Positions 8,702 to 17,668 of a stretch of 64,000 nt of DNA are shown one piece after another. The notes under the pieces were generated by a model that was not told the DNA's origin, searched no databases, and was given only the letters and a program-made list of their open reading frames with translations. This stretch comes from Bacillota bacterium (GTDB taxonomy: Bacteria; Bacillota; Clostridia; Christensenellales; SZUA-584). The stretch is from contig JAEYLC010000010.1 in NCBI GenBank assembly GCA_023461435.1, positions 399,598 to 463,597 of the forward strand, in the 5' to 3' direction. The first letter of the stretch is position 1; each line of letters starts with the position of its first letter. The position numbers and the translations under genes were made by a program.

Positions 8702-9669
8702 AAAAAGCATATATGGGCATCGATATCGGCTCGATATCCACAAAAGGCGTTGTGATCGACAGCAGCAATAACGTTCTTGCCTCCGAATACCTGTGGACCG
8801 AGGGCAACCCGATCGCCGCCTCGAAACAACTGATTGGCGTGCTGGCAGAAAAGCTGAAGGGCTTGGATTATGAGGTGATATCCGTCGGCACAACGGGCAG
8901 CGCGCGCAAGCTCGTCGGCGTGATGACGGGCGCGTCGGTGGTGAAAAACGAGATCACGGCGCACGCGATCGGCACGACGGCAATGTACCCCGATGTGCGC
9001 ACGATATTCGAGATCGGCGGGCAGGATTCCAAGATCATTCTGATTGAAAACGGCATCGTCGTGGATTACGCGATGAACACGCTGTGTGCCGCGGGCACGG
9101 GCTCGTTTCTTTCGAGCCAGGCCGCGCGTCTCGGCATCGCCGTTGAGGATTTCGGCCGGATCGCGCTCACGTCGAATAACCCGACGCCCATTGCGGCGCG
9201 CTGCACCGTGTTCGCCGAGTCCGATCTCGTGCATAAGGCGCAGATCGGCTACTCAAAGCCGGATATCATCGCGGGGCTGTGCAAGGCCGTGGTCACAAAC
9301 TACTTAAACAACGTCGGCAAGGGCAAGAAGATCAATCCGCCCATCGTGTTTCAGGGCGGCGTCAGCAAAAACGTCGGCGTGATAAAGGCCTTCGAGGAAG
9401 CCACAGGGCATCCCGTCATCGTCGATGAAAACGGCCATCTGACGGGCGCGCTCGGCGCGGCGATACTCGCGTGCCGGTCATTGAAGGAAAAGCGGTTCGA
9501 TTTCAGCGTCGCGGAGACGGATTTTGCGACGCGCGGCGTCACATGCGGCCGCTGTGCCAACAACTGCGAGATCATCTGCGTCTACGAAAACGACACGCTG
9601 ATCGACGCTTGGGGCAACAAATGCGAAAAAGGCGCGATACAGCAAAAGAATCATTTCGCAAGCGCGTGA
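8698..9669 (+). CDS. acyl-CoA dehydratase activase (BadF/BcrA/HgdC-type ASKHA ATPase)
   Basis: HgdC-type activases use ATP to push one low-potential electron into a dehydratase or double-cubane partner. This 323-residue protein has the ASKHA phosphate-1 loop GIDIGSISTKGV (about 6-17), the phosphate-2 block IFEIGGQDSK (about 102-111), the adjacent NTLCAAGTGSF with one bridging-cluster cysteine, and the adenosine block GGVSKNVGV. The second bridging cysteine, in AARCTVFAESD, is also present, so a subunit-bridging [4Fe-4S] cluster is likely. About 35 extra residues at the C-terminus hold TCGRCANNC and a further NKCEKG, which could bind another metal or cluster. The gene overlaps its upstream partner by four bases and ends the operon. 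Confidence 0.88.
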   Translation: MKKAYMGIDIGSISTKGVVIDSSNNVLASEYLWTEGNPIAASKQLIGVLAEKLKGLDYEVISVGTTGSARKLVGVMTGASVVKNEITAHAIGTTAMYPDVRTIFEIGGQDSKIILIENGIVVDYAMNTLCAAGTGSFLSSQAARLGIAVEDFGRIALTSNNPTPIAARCTVFAESDLVHKAQIGYSKPDIIAGLCKAVVTNYLNNVGKGKKINPPIVFQGGVSKNVGVIKAFEEATGHPVIVDENGHLTGALGAAILACRSLKEKRFDFSVAETDFATRGVTCGRCANNCEIICVYENDTLIDAWGNKCEKGAIQQKNHFASA

Positions 9670-9761
9670 ATGGGAGGCTGATAGCGCAAGACGATGGTTC
9701 AAAGCGGTAAGTGAATCTAATGTAAACATTTGTTGAAACGCTATGCACACCTTAAGGGCAA

Positions 9762-9770
9762 TGGTATAAT
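9762..9770 (+). promoter_or_regulatory. Extended -10 promoter for the 7TM-LuxR regulator
   Basis: TGGTATAAT (TG, one base, then a perfect -10 hexamer) lies 28 bases before the TTG start. No good -35 box is seen at the normal distance. Confidence 0.6.
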
Positions 9771-9798
9771 TTTTCTAACAATATTTCGGAGGCGTAAT

Positions 9799-10731
9799 TT
9801 GGGCATCATTTTCGACGCGATACAGTTTGTGGAGACGTCACTGCTGTTTTCATCCATGCTGTTTTCAGTGATTATGTACTTAAGAACAAAGGACCGTCTC
9901 GCGCGCCGCACATTGATGGTGCTGCTGCCCGTCGCAGCGTTGCTTTTCATTTCCTATATGTACAGCCTCAACGTGAAGAACGAAGCGGGGGCAGCGAGCG
10001 TGTCGTGGCTCACGCCGCTGTTCGCGCTGCTTATCATCGCGCTGATCATGGCGTCGATACTCGCGGCCTGCTTTTATGTGATACAGCTTTTCCCGATCTC
10101 CCAGCACAAGAAACGCGTGGCGCTGCTCTCCGCGACAGGCATTACGGGCGTGCTGCTGGTCACCACCGCGATTCTCGTCATGTACATGTCGCGCGCGGAT
10201 CTGACGCAGTCGGTCACCACCGCGATATGGGCGTTTTACCCGCTCTGTTCCATCGCGCTTTTTATCGAGGCGCTCGCGGTGGCCGGCATGTACCGCAAAA
10301 TTACGGCGCCGCATGACTTAAGGCTGTCACGGTATTTTCTGATTGCGTTTATTCCGCAGATCGCTTACTCGATCATCGATTTTCTGCTGCTTCGAAACAT
10401 ATCGTTTCAGCTCACGCATATCTCGTATGCCGTGTTCTCGGTCTTCGTGTTTGTCGATCTGTGCACATATTTCTTCAAACACTACAGTCAGGAGATCGAT
10501 ATATCGCCGAAGAAGGAAGACCTGAAAAATAAATTCTCGTTGAGCGACCGCGAATATGAGGTGATTGAGCTGCTCGCCAAAGGCATGTCCAATCAGGTGA
10601 TATCAGAAAAGCTGCATATCAGCGTCAACACCGTCAAATCGCATATCAAGCGCATTTATTCAAAGCTTAATATCACAAACCGGCTCCAGCTTGTCAACTT
10701 GCTGGGAAACGGCCATAATTCAGCGCAATAA
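9799..10731 (+). CDS. membrane-bound LuxR-type regulator with seven transmembrane segments
   Basis: The TTG at 9799 is chosen because CGGAGGCG lies just before it and the promoter lies between it and the more distal open frame. The protein has 310 residues. Seven hydrophobic segments fill about residues 10-225, and a GerE/LuxR-type helix-turn-helix forms the end (FSLSDREYEVIELLAKGMS, then ISVNTVKSHIKRIYSKL). This is a one-component design in which a membrane sensor is joined directly to the DNA-binding domain. No receiver domain or phosphorylation site is seen. The gene precedes an MMPL exporter and its secreted partner, so it may control those genes. Ligand and target sites are unknown. Confidence 0.8.
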   Translation: MGIIFDAIQFVETSLLFSSMLFSVIMYLRTKDRLARRTLMVLLPVAALLFISYMYSLNVKNEAGAASVSWLTPLFALLIIALIMASILAACFYVIQLFPISQHKKRVALLSATGITGVLLVTTAILVMYMSRADLTQSVTTAIWAFYPLCSIALFIEALAVAGMYRKITAPHDLRLSRYFLIAFIPQIAYSIIDFLLLRNISFQLTHISYAVFSVFVFVDLCTYFFKHYSQEIDISPKKEDLKNKFSLSDREYEVIELLAKGMSNQVISEKLHISVNTVKSHIKRIYSKLNITNRLQLVNLLGNGHNSAQ

Positions 10732-10737
10732 AGCGAT

Positions 10738-10799
10738 ATTCACCCGAAAGGGTGAATGAAAAATCACCCCGAATGGTGTGCGATTGCACACGTTCGGGG
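10738..10799 (+). other. Two adjacent hairpins between the LuxR-type gene and the MMPL gene
   Basis: The first is ATTCACCC-GAAA-GGGTGAAT (10738-10757), a perfect stem closed by a GNRA tetraloop. The second runs from CCCCGAA at 10767 to TTCGGGG at 10799 with an inner GTGTGC-GATT-GCACAC stem. No T tract directly follows on the plus strand, while the minus strand has TTTTT after the second hairpin. They may act as an attenuator, an mRNA-stability element or a weak terminator. Confidence 0.7.
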
Positions 10800-10864
10800 C
10801 ATTGTGCGCGCCATTTTTCGGCCCTATGATGATCTTTGAGGAAAACGAAAAGAGGAGAGCATCA

Positions 10865-12943
10865 TTGAAGTTGCTGTTTGAAAGGGCCGTCGGAAAAAAG
10901 AAAACCGTCATCATCATTTTTGCATGCGCGGCAGTGGTCTGCGCGTTTTTAATGCTGGGCGTGGGACAGAATTATGATATGTCCAAATACCTGCCCGACC
11001 ATTCCGATTCCAAAAAGGGTATCGATATATTAAAGACCGAGTACAGCTACAACGGCAGCGCGCTGCTGATGCTCGAAGACAAGAGCATTGTGCAGGTGCT
11101 AGACGCCAAGGAAAAGCTCGAAGCGATCGGCGGCATTGAAACGGTCGTCTGGCTCGACGATGTGGCCGATTTGAAGCAGCCCGTCGAGCTGATCGATAAG
11201 GAAGTGCGCAACAATTATTATAATAACGGCAGCGCGCTGCTGCAGATCGTCTTCACGCAGGATGATTATTCAGACGCGACGCGCGGCGCCCTCAATGAAA
11301 TCAAGGATGTATTCGGGAACGATGCGCTGCTTTCAGGCAGCGCGATGGACGCTTACATGAATGTCAATTCCATCAACGGCAACATCATGACGGGCGTGGC
11401 AATCGCGCTTGGCATCGTGCTGGTCATATTGTTTCTCACCACCAACTCCGTCGCCGAGGTTATATTGTTCCTGCTCACAATCGGCGTGGCCATTCTGCTC
11501 AATTTGGGCACCAATGTGATATTCGGCGAAATATCGTATATGACATTCGCGAGCGCGGCGATATTGCAGCTGGCTGTGTCGATGGACTATTCAATATTTC
11601 TGCTGCACCGATTCGGTTACGAACGCCAGACGGAAAGCGACCCGAATAAAGCGATGACCAAGGCCGTTCGCGCGTCCTTCTCATCCATCATGGCGAGCGG
11701 CGCAACCACGCTTGTGGGTTTCCTCGCACTGATATTCATGAGCTATACTCTCGGCGCGGATATGGGGCTCGTGCTTGCCAAAGGCATCGTCTTCAGCCTG
11801 CTGTCCGTCATGCTGCTGCTGCCGGTTCTTGCGGTCCTGTGCGTAAAGCTGATCGACAAAACAAAGCACAAAGCGCTGCTGCCTTCGCTTAAGAAGGTTC
11901 AGCACCTGCTCGGCGGCAAAGTCAAATATATCGTGGTCGGGCTGCTTATCGTCACGAGCCTGTTATCATTCATGGCTCAGAACAAAAACGAATTCATGTA
12001 TTCGTCGAGCAACGTGGGAGACGCCAAGCAGACCGCGGCAAACGATAAAATCAAACAGACTTTCGGTGAAAGCAACGATTTTGTGGTGATCGTGCCGCGC
12101 GGCAGCGAAACCGGCGAATACGACATGGCGCAGGAAATCGAGAAGCTCGATACCGTCAAGAGCGTGCAGGGCCTCTATGCCTTTATCGACCCGGCGACGC
12201 CGCAGGAGATCGTGCCGGATTATTTGAGAGATGAGTTTCTGAGCGATAACTATTCACGCTATATCGTGGAAGTGGATACGCCGATCGAAAGCCCGGCGGC
12301 GATGAAGGCTGTGGAGCAGATTCGAAGCGTGGCGTCGAATCATTTCGATACCGCCACCGTGACCGGTCCGTCGCCCGTCATCTACGACATCGCGCAGGCC
12401 ACATCGGGAGATTTTTCGCTTGTGACATGGCTCTCTATCGCTTTTGTGGGCATCATCATACTCGTCACGTTCCGGTCTGTCACAATACCGGCGATACTGC
12501 TTTTTATCATCGAGACATCCATCTGGATCAACATGGCGGTGCCGTATTTTGAAGGGACGCCGATGATATTCATCGGGTATATGATCATCAGCGCCGTGCA
12601 GCTCGGCGCCACGATCGACTACGCGATATTGATGACCAACTACTTTCAGGAGGGCCGCTTAACGATGGATAAAAGAAGCGCGGCCGAGTACGCCGTGGAG
12701 AAAGCGGGTCCGTCCATCATGGTCTCGGCGTTTGTGCTGTCGGTCGGCGGGTTTGTGATCGCGGGGACGTTTACTCAGCAGGCCATGGCGCAGCTCGGGA
12801 CGCTGATCGGCCGGGGCGCGCTGCTTTCGGGCTTTCTCACAATATTCGTGCTGCCGCAGCTGCTGATTACGCTCGACGGTGTCATCAAGAAAACGACGTT
12901 AAGAGCAAAGCTATTTAAAAGGAGACAGAAAAATGAGATATAA
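10865..12943 (+). CDS. RND-superfamily MMPL transporter
   Basis: A TTG at 10865 behind AGAGGAGAG (10851-10859) is the best start and gives 692 residues; frames open further upstream run through the hairpin region. The protein has the MMPL layout: a first membrane segment (about 15-35), a large extracellular loop, five membrane segments (about 175-340), a sixth near 365, a second extracellular loop and five final segments. DYSIFLLHR in the first half and TIDYAILMTNY in the second are matching MMPL membrane motifs. Members move lipids, glycolipids or hydrophobic compounds using the proton gradient. The next gene encodes a secreted repeat protein of a kind often paired with MMPL exporters. The cargo is unknown. 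Confidence 0.88.
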   Translation: MKLLFERAVGKKKTVIIIFACAAVVCAFLMLGVGQNYDMSKYLPDHSDSKKGIDILKTEYSYNGSALLMLEDKSIVQVLDAKEKLEAIGGIETVVWLDDVADLKQPVELIDKEVRNNYYNNGSALLQIVFTQDDYSDATRGALNEIKDVFGNDALLSGSAMDAYMNVNSINGNIMTGVAIALGIVLVILFLTTNSVAEVILFLLTIGVAILLNLGTNVIFGEISYMTFASAAILQLAVSMDYSIFLLHRFGYERQTESDPNKAMTKAVRASFSSIMASGATTLVGFLALIFMSYTLGADMGLVLAKGIVFSLLSVMLLLPVLAVLCVKLIDKTKHKALLPSLKKVQHLLGGKVKYIVVGLLIVTSLLSFMAQNKNEFMYSSSNVGDAKQTAANDKIKQTFGESNDFVVIVPRGSETGEYDMAQEIEKLDTVKSVQGLYAFIDPATPQEIVPDYLRDEFLSDNYSRYIVEVDTPIESPAAMKAVEQIRSVASNHFDTATVTGPSPVIYDIAQATSGDFSLVTWLSIAFVGIIILVTFRSVTIPAILLFIIETSIWINMAVPYFEGTPMIFIGYMIISAVQLGATIDYAILMTNYFQEGRLTMDKRSAAEYAVEKAGPSIMVSAFVLSVGGFVIAGTFTQQAMAQLGTLIGRGALLSGFLTIFVLPQLLITLDGVIKKTTLRAKLFKRRQKNEI

Positions 12944-13027
12944 AAAGCCAAGTGGAATCAAAATAACGATGATGATATGCGCAAATTCGGAATATGCGCT
13001 GCAGGGATTTGATTGGGGGTATGGATT

Positions 13028-14647
13028 ATGAAGCTAAAAAGAATGACGGCTATGGCCATGACACTGGCGCTTAGCTTAATGATGTTCGTCACACCGGCGA
13101 TGGCTGCGGATACGGGAAAGACCGAGACGGTCTATGCGTCGCTGAATAACGACGGCAGCGTCGGCAGCATCTATGTGGTGAACCATCTGAGCGGCGGCTA
13201 TACGGATTACGGGACATACACAGAGATCAAGAATCTTTCGACGATGAGCGAGCCGGTGATAGATGGAGATAAGATCACGTTTCCCGATGAACCCGCGGAT
13301 GGGGGCCTGTATTATCAGGGCACGATGGCGGGTGAACTGCCCTTGACGCTTGCATTTCACTATTATCTTGACGGTAAAGAGGTGTCGGCGGAAAGCCTTG
13401 CGGGAGCGAGCGGCCACCTTAAAATCGTGATGGATTATGCGCCGAACGCAAATTGCGATGAGGCCGTGCGAAAAGGTCTGATGGCGCAGGTGTCCGCCGT
13501 GTTCGGCAGCGGCTCGGCGTCCAATGTCAAAGCGCCAGGCGCGTCACTGGTGTCGGTGGGCAGCTCCGTGAATGTGAGCAGCATCATCATGCCGGAGCAA
13601 AGCGGCTCTCTGACGATGGAGGCCGATGTGAACGGCTTTGAGATGGACCCGATCACGGTCACGCTGCTCAAAGGCGCGCTGTCTATACCGAGCGTGACGG
13701 ACAGCATCGACGAGTTTGAAAACGGCCTGAGTGATATGATCAGCGGCGCCGACGATATGGTAGACGGCACCACGGAGCTGAAGGACGGCATGAAAACGCT
13801 GGCCGGACGGGCGGGCCAGATGAATGACGGACTTGCGGCGCTCAGCTCGGCGGGCGCGCAGATGGACGACGGCCTGGCGCAGTATGAAGCAGGCCTCAAT
13901 ACATACGTCTCGGGCGTACAGGCGTTAAAACCGGCATCCGCCCAGATTCGCGCGGGGCTTGATGATCTCGCGGAGAACGGCTCGGCGGTTGTGTCGGGCG
14001 TATCAGAGGTCAGCGGCAATCTGTCCGCGCTCGCAGGCAGCGCCGAAGACTTGAAAGCGCTCGCGCAATCTCTTGCAAGCAGCCCCGACGAATCGGTGAA
14101 GGCGCTCGCGGGCGGCGTACTGCAGCTGATCGGCGGCGTTCAGGGGCTTTCCGGCGGGCTGGAATCGGCAAGCGGCGGATTAAACCAGTATGCGGACGGC
14201 GTCAGCCAGACGGCGAACGGATATCATGCGTTTGACGACGGCCTTGCGCAGGCCGCGGACGGCGGCGCGCAGATCACATCGGGCTTCGGCGGTATTCACA
14301 GCGGCTTCACTTCATACCGGCAGGGCGTCAGCCAAAGCGCAGAGGGCTTTAATAAGCTGTACCGCGCGCTCAGGGGCTTGCCGTCGAACGTGCAGGAGCT
14401 GATCGACGGGCAGATCGATTTTAAAGACGGCATCGTGACCGCGAAGGACGAAATCACAGACAAAACAGCGGACATCACTGGCGACAGCGAGCCCGCCGTG
14501 TCGTTCGCGTCGCCCGGAAAGAACAGCCCGGCCAGCGTCCAATACATATTGACCACGCCGGGAATCAAGGTTGAAAAAGCGGAGCAAACGGAACAAAGCG
14601 AAGAAAGCGGAGATTTTTTCTCACGCTTTGCCGACCTTTTCAGCTGA
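13028..14647 (+). CDS. secreted repeat-rich MMPL partner protein (YhgE/Pip-like tape region)
   Basis: GGGGGT before ATG 13028 sets the start, giving 539 residues. Residues 1-26 or so form a signal peptide ending in TPAMA. After an N-terminal beta-rich part (about 30-215) comes a long helical region (about 220-455) built of short repeats with the pattern G-x-x-x-L and D-G-L (for example MNDGLAALSS, MDDGLAQYEAG, FDDGLAQAADG). This resembles the heptad-like repeats of the YhgE/Pip family, but the C-terminal membrane segments of that family are absent. A block SPGKNSPASVQYIL near residue 495 is followed by an acidic tail. It probably forms an elongated extracellular partner of the preceding exporter. 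Confidence 0.62.
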   Translation: MKLKRMTAMAMTLALSLMMFVTPAMAADTGKTETVYASLNNDGSVGSIYVVNHLSGGYTDYGTYTEIKNLSTMSEPVIDGDKITFPDEPADGGLYYQGTMAGELPLTLAFHYYLDGKEVSAESLAGASGHLKIVMDYAPNANCDEAVRKGLMAQVSAVFGSGSASNVKAPGASLVSVGSSVNVSSIIMPEQSGSLTMEADVNGFEMDPITVTLLKGALSIPSVTDSIDEFENGLSDMISGADDMVDGTTELKDGMKTLAGRAGQMNDGLAALSSAGAQMDDGLAQYEAGLNTYVSGVQALKPASAQIRAGLDDLAENGSAVVSGVSEVSGNLSALAGSAEDLKALAQSLASSPDESVKALAGGVLQLIGGVQGLSGGLESASGGLNQYADGVSQTANGYHAFDDGLAQAADGGAQITSGFGGIHSGFTSYRQGVSQSAEGFNKLYRALRGLPSNVQELIDGQIDFKDGIVTAKDEITDKTADITGDSEPAVSFASPGKNSPASVQYILTTPGIKVEKAEQTEQSEESGDFFSRFADLFS

Positions 14648-14715
14648 CATAAGGACTGCATAAATAGCCTTTGGCTTCGTATACTAATGTTACGGGGTCG
14701 GGAGGCTATTTTTTT

Positions 14716-16371
14716 ATGACAGAAATCATGATAATCATTCAGCTTGTGGTCAGCGTTGTGATCGGCTCGTATTTTTACAGCCAGATGAAAAACAAGAGAA
14801 ACGCAAAGTCAAGTCTCGAAAGCGAATCCAAGGTTCAGATGGAAAAGCTCAGGAAAATGCGCAGTATTTCGCTTAATGTGCCGCTGTCCGAAAAAACGCG
14901 GCCGCAGAGCTTCGATGAGATCGTGGGGCAAAGGGAAGGCATCATGGCGCTGTCCGCGGCGCTTTGCGGCGAGAATCCGCAGCATGTGCTGATATACGGG
15001 CCGCCGGGCGTGGGGAAAACGTGCGCGGCACGGCTCGTGATGGATAAGGCGAAGCGCGGGAAGGGCTCGCCGTTCCGCCCCGACGCGAAATTCATCGAGA
15101 TCGACGCGACATGCCTTCGGTACGACGAGAGAAACATCGCCGACCCGCTGATCGGCTCGGTGCACGACCCGATCTATCAGGGCGCGGGCGCATACGGCGT
15201 GGCGGGCGTGCCGCAGCCCAAGGAAGGCGCGGTGACGCGCGCGCACGGCGGCATACTGTTTCTCGACGAGATTGGCGAGCTGCACCCGTTCCACATCAAC
15301 AAGCTTTTAAAGGTGCTCGAAGACCGGCGCGTTTATTTCGACAGTGCCTATTACAGCAAGGAGAACAAAAGCATTCCCGCGTATGTCCACGATATATTCG
15401 CGAACGGCATGCCTGCGGATTTTCGGCTCGTGGGCGCGACGACGCGTTCTCCGCGCGATATTCCGTCCGCGATACGTTCGCGCTGCATGGAAATTTATTT
15501 CCGGCAGCTGTTTCCCGAGGAGGTTGTGACGATCAGCAAGAACGCGGCTGTAAGGGCAGGCACGGGCATCACCGACGCCGCCGCGGCGATCATCGGGGAA
15601 TACGCGAGTAACGGGCGCGACGCGGTGAACATCATACAAATGGCGGCGGGAGTTGCCCGGGAAAAGGGCTTGCAGACGGTGCAGGCCGAGCATGTGAACT
15701 GGGTCATTGAGACAGGCAAATACGTGAAGCGCCCGACGCTGCGGCTCGGCGCCAATGCGGTCGGCTGCGTCAACGGACTCGCGGTATACGGCTCGCAGAT
15801 CGGCACGATCATAGAGATCGAAACGGTGGCTGTGAAGGCGGCGCAAGGCTCGCTGACGGTGACGGGCCTTGTGGACGAAGAGGAGATGGGCAGCGAGAGC
15901 AAGAAGCTGCGCCGCAAGAGCACAGCGAAGAGCAGCGTGGAAAACGTATTGACCGCACTGCAGAAGAATTTCGGCATCAACCCGTCGGACTACTACATCC
16001 ATATCAATATGCCGGGCGGTTCGCCGATCGACGGCCCCTCGGCGGGTGCGGCGATTGCCGTATCGGTGTTTTCCGCCATCACAGGCCGGTGCGTCAATCC
16101 CGGCCTCGCAATGACGGGGGAGATATCCATCAACGGCAGCATACGCGCCGTGGGCGGCGTCAAGGAAAAGGTATGGGCGGCCAAAAGAGCGGGCGCTTCG
16201 CTGGTTATCATACCGGCTGAGAATATCGACGAGGTGCAGGAAACCGGCGGTATCCATGTGGCGGGCGTCAAGCATATCGGAGAGGTGATACGACTCGCGT
16301 TCATGCAGCAAAAAACGCCCTCCAAGGAGGACGTCGATATATTGAGCGCGCAGGGGCTGGAAAACCGCTGA
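14716..16371 (+). CDS. lonB: membrane-anchored Lon-type protease LonB
   Basis: The ATG at 14716 follows GGGAGG by ten bases. The product has 551 residues, close to B. subtilis LonB. It has an N-terminal membrane segment (about 4-20), a AAA+ module with Walker A GPPGVGKT (about 95-102) and Walker B ILFLDEIGE, and a C-terminal S16 domain with catalytic Ser in DGPSAGAA and Lys in GGVKEKVWAAK. The N-terminal substrate domain of LonA is missing. In B. subtilis lonB is forespore-expressed and sits beside lonA; here it converges on an oppositely oriented engB-lonA block. A TATACT at 14680-14685 may be its -10 box, with no clear -35. A forespore role is inferred. Confidence 0.88.
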   Translation: MTEIMIIIQLVVSVVIGSYFYSQMKNKRNAKSSLESESKVQMEKLRKMRSISLNVPLSEKTRPQSFDEIVGQREGIMALSAALCGENPQHVLIYGPPGVGKTCAARLVMDKAKRGKGSPFRPDAKFIEIDATCLRYDERNIADPLIGSVHDPIYQGAGAYGVAGVPQPKEGAVTRAHGGILFLDEIGELHPFHINKLLKVLEDRRVYFDSAYYSKENKSIPAYVHDIFANGMPADFRLVGATTRSPRDIPSAIRSRCMEIYFRQLFPEEVVTISKNAAVRAGTGITDAAAAIIGEYASNGRDAVNIIQMAAGVAREKGLQTVQAEHVNWVIETGKYVKRPTLRLGANAVGCVNGLAVYGSQIGTIIEIETVAVKAAQGSLTVTGLVDEEEMGSESKKLRRKSTAKSSVENVLTALQKNFGINPSDYYIHINMPGGSPIDGPSAGAAIAVSVFSAITGRCVNPGLAMTGEISINGSIRAVGGVKEKVWAAKRAGASLVIIPAENIDEVQETGGIHVAGVKHIGEVIRLAFMQQKTPSKEDVDILSAQGLENR

Positions 16372-16389
16372 TTCATGCAAGCGGTTTTC
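16360..16389. terminator. Bidirectional terminator shared by lonB and the phosphoesterase gene
   Basis: GAAAACCGC at 16360-16368 pairs with GCGGTTTTC at 16381-16389. The stem includes the final codon of lonB and the last base of the convergent stop codon. The flanking A and T runs serve both directions. Confidence 0.75.
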
Positions 16390-17084
16390 TAAACGAGTTT
16401 GTGAAGTGAAAAATGGGTCGCGTCGCACGAGACGAGCGTATACTTAACACCTCGCACGGTGCCTGAGAGCGCGCCCTTGATGCTGGCCGCGTGCAGATGG
16501 CCGTACACCACCTGAGATGCGCCGTACTTTTCAAAGAGCTCGGTGAACAGCGTGGGGGAGCCGTCCTGATCAGAAGGCGGATAGTGGATCATGCCGATCA
16601 GCGTTTTATCGGGCGCGGCTTTTCGCGCGTGCGAAAGCGACAGCTCCAGCCGCCCGGCTTCGCGCTTATACAGCTTTTCGTCCTCTTCGGGATTGTACTG
16701 GCGGTTGCCGGGGCAGAGCCAGCCGCGCGTCCCCGCGATCACGTAACCGCCGAACACAAAGCTGTTGTTCTGCAACGCCATCGTGTTGTTAAATAGCAGC
16801 GAATTGACCTGAGCGAGCGAGCCCCACCAGTAATCGTGATTGCCCTTCAGCAGCACTTTGATGCCCGGCATATCGCAGATCTCTGAGATATCCGTGCGCG
16901 CTTCATCAAGCCGCATCGCCCACGACAGATCGCCGGGCAGCAGCACCACGTCGTCATCGCCGACGCAATGAAGCCAGTCTTCTTTAATTTTTACCCAGTG
17001 ACCGTTCCAATGCTCGCCAAACACATCCATGGGCTTAAGGCTGTAGCCGGAGAGATGAAGGTCACCGATGGCGAATAAATTCAT
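16389..17084 (-). CDS. metallophosphoesterase (calcineurin-like)
   Basis: This 231-residue protein has all the calcineurin-like metal motifs in order: GDLHLS (about 7-12), PGDLSWA (about 50-56), KGNHDYWW (about 79-86), MIHYPPS (about 165) and YGHLHAAS (about 195-202). The two-metal centre hydrolyses phosphomonoesters or diesters, but the substrate cannot be read from these motifs. No signal peptide is visible, so it should be cytosolic. It overlaps the end of engB by four bases and is the last gene of the lonA-engB transcript, a placement that may reflect co-transcription rather than shared function. Confidence 0.85.
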   Translation of the reverse strand: MNLFAIGDLHLSGYSLKPMDVFGEHWNGHWVKIKEDWLHCVGDDDVVLLPGDLSWAMRLDEARTDISEICDMPGIKVLLKGNHDYWWGSLAQVNSLLFNNTMALQNNSFVFGGYVIAGTRGWLCPGNRQYNPEEDEKLYKREAGRLELSLSHARKAAPDKTLIGMIHYPPSDQDGSPTLFTELFEKYGASQVVYGHLHAASIKGALSGTVRGVKYTLVSCDATHFSLHKLV

Positions 17085-17668
17085 ATCGTCAGAGCCTTTT
17101 CAATTTCATCAAGCAGGGAATCGGCGCCGAAGCGGTTGGAGGAGGATACGGCCACGATGGGGTAATCCACACCGCCGCTGACGCTGTTTTTTAACAGATT
17201 GAGCTGCGCGAAACGTTTGGTTTTCGCAATTTTATCGGCTTTGGTGGCGACGATGATGACCGATATTCCAAAATGCGCCGCGTATTCAAACATGAGCTTG
17301 TCGTCCGCCGTCGGATTGTGGCGGATATCGAGCAATATCAGCAGCGCGCGCAGCTGCTTGGAATGGCTCAAATAGCCTTCGATCATTTTCGACCAGCTTT
17401 GCTGCTCCGATTTGCTCACGCGCGCAAAGCCGTAACCCGGCAGATCGACGAGCAGGAACTCCTCGTTGACCACAAAGAAATTGACAAGCCGCGTTTTCCC
17501 GGGGCTGGAGCTGATTTTCGCAAGCTTGGAATTGTTTGTCAAGTAATTGACCAGCGACGATTTCCCGACGTTGGATTTGCCGCATATCGCGATTTCGGGC
17601 ATGTCAAGAGACGGATAATCCGCCTTTGCTTTCATGCTCTTTAAAAATCGGGCGTTTTTTATCAGCAT
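17081..17668 (-). CDS. engB: ribosome-biogenesis GTPase EngB/YsxC
   Basis: EngB is an essential GTPase for late assembly of the 50S subunit. The 195-residue protein is the family's normal size and shows G1 GKSNVGKSS (about 30-38), the G2 region TRLVNFF, G3 DLPGYGFA (about 73-80), G4 ATKADK (about 140-145) and a G5-like VSSSNRFG. The gene starts seven bases inside the end of lonA and overlaps the phosphoesterase gene downstream. The lonA-engB (lonA-ysxC) pairing matches B. subtilis. Confidence 0.95.
   Translation of the reverse strand: MLIKNARFLKSMKAKADYPSLDMPEIAICGKSNVGKSSLVNYLTNNSKLAKISSSPGKTRLVNFFVVNEEFLLVDLPGYGFARVSKSEQQSWSKMIEGYLSHSKQLRALLILLDIRHNPTADDKLMFEYAAHFGISVIIVATKADKIAKTKRFAQLNLLKNSVSGGVDYPIVAVSSSNRFGADSLLDEIEKALTI

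Noticed and set aside
15307..16428. Minus-strand open frame of 373 codons opposite lonB
   Set aside because: Arg/His-rich shadow of the conserved lonB frame with no recognisable domain.
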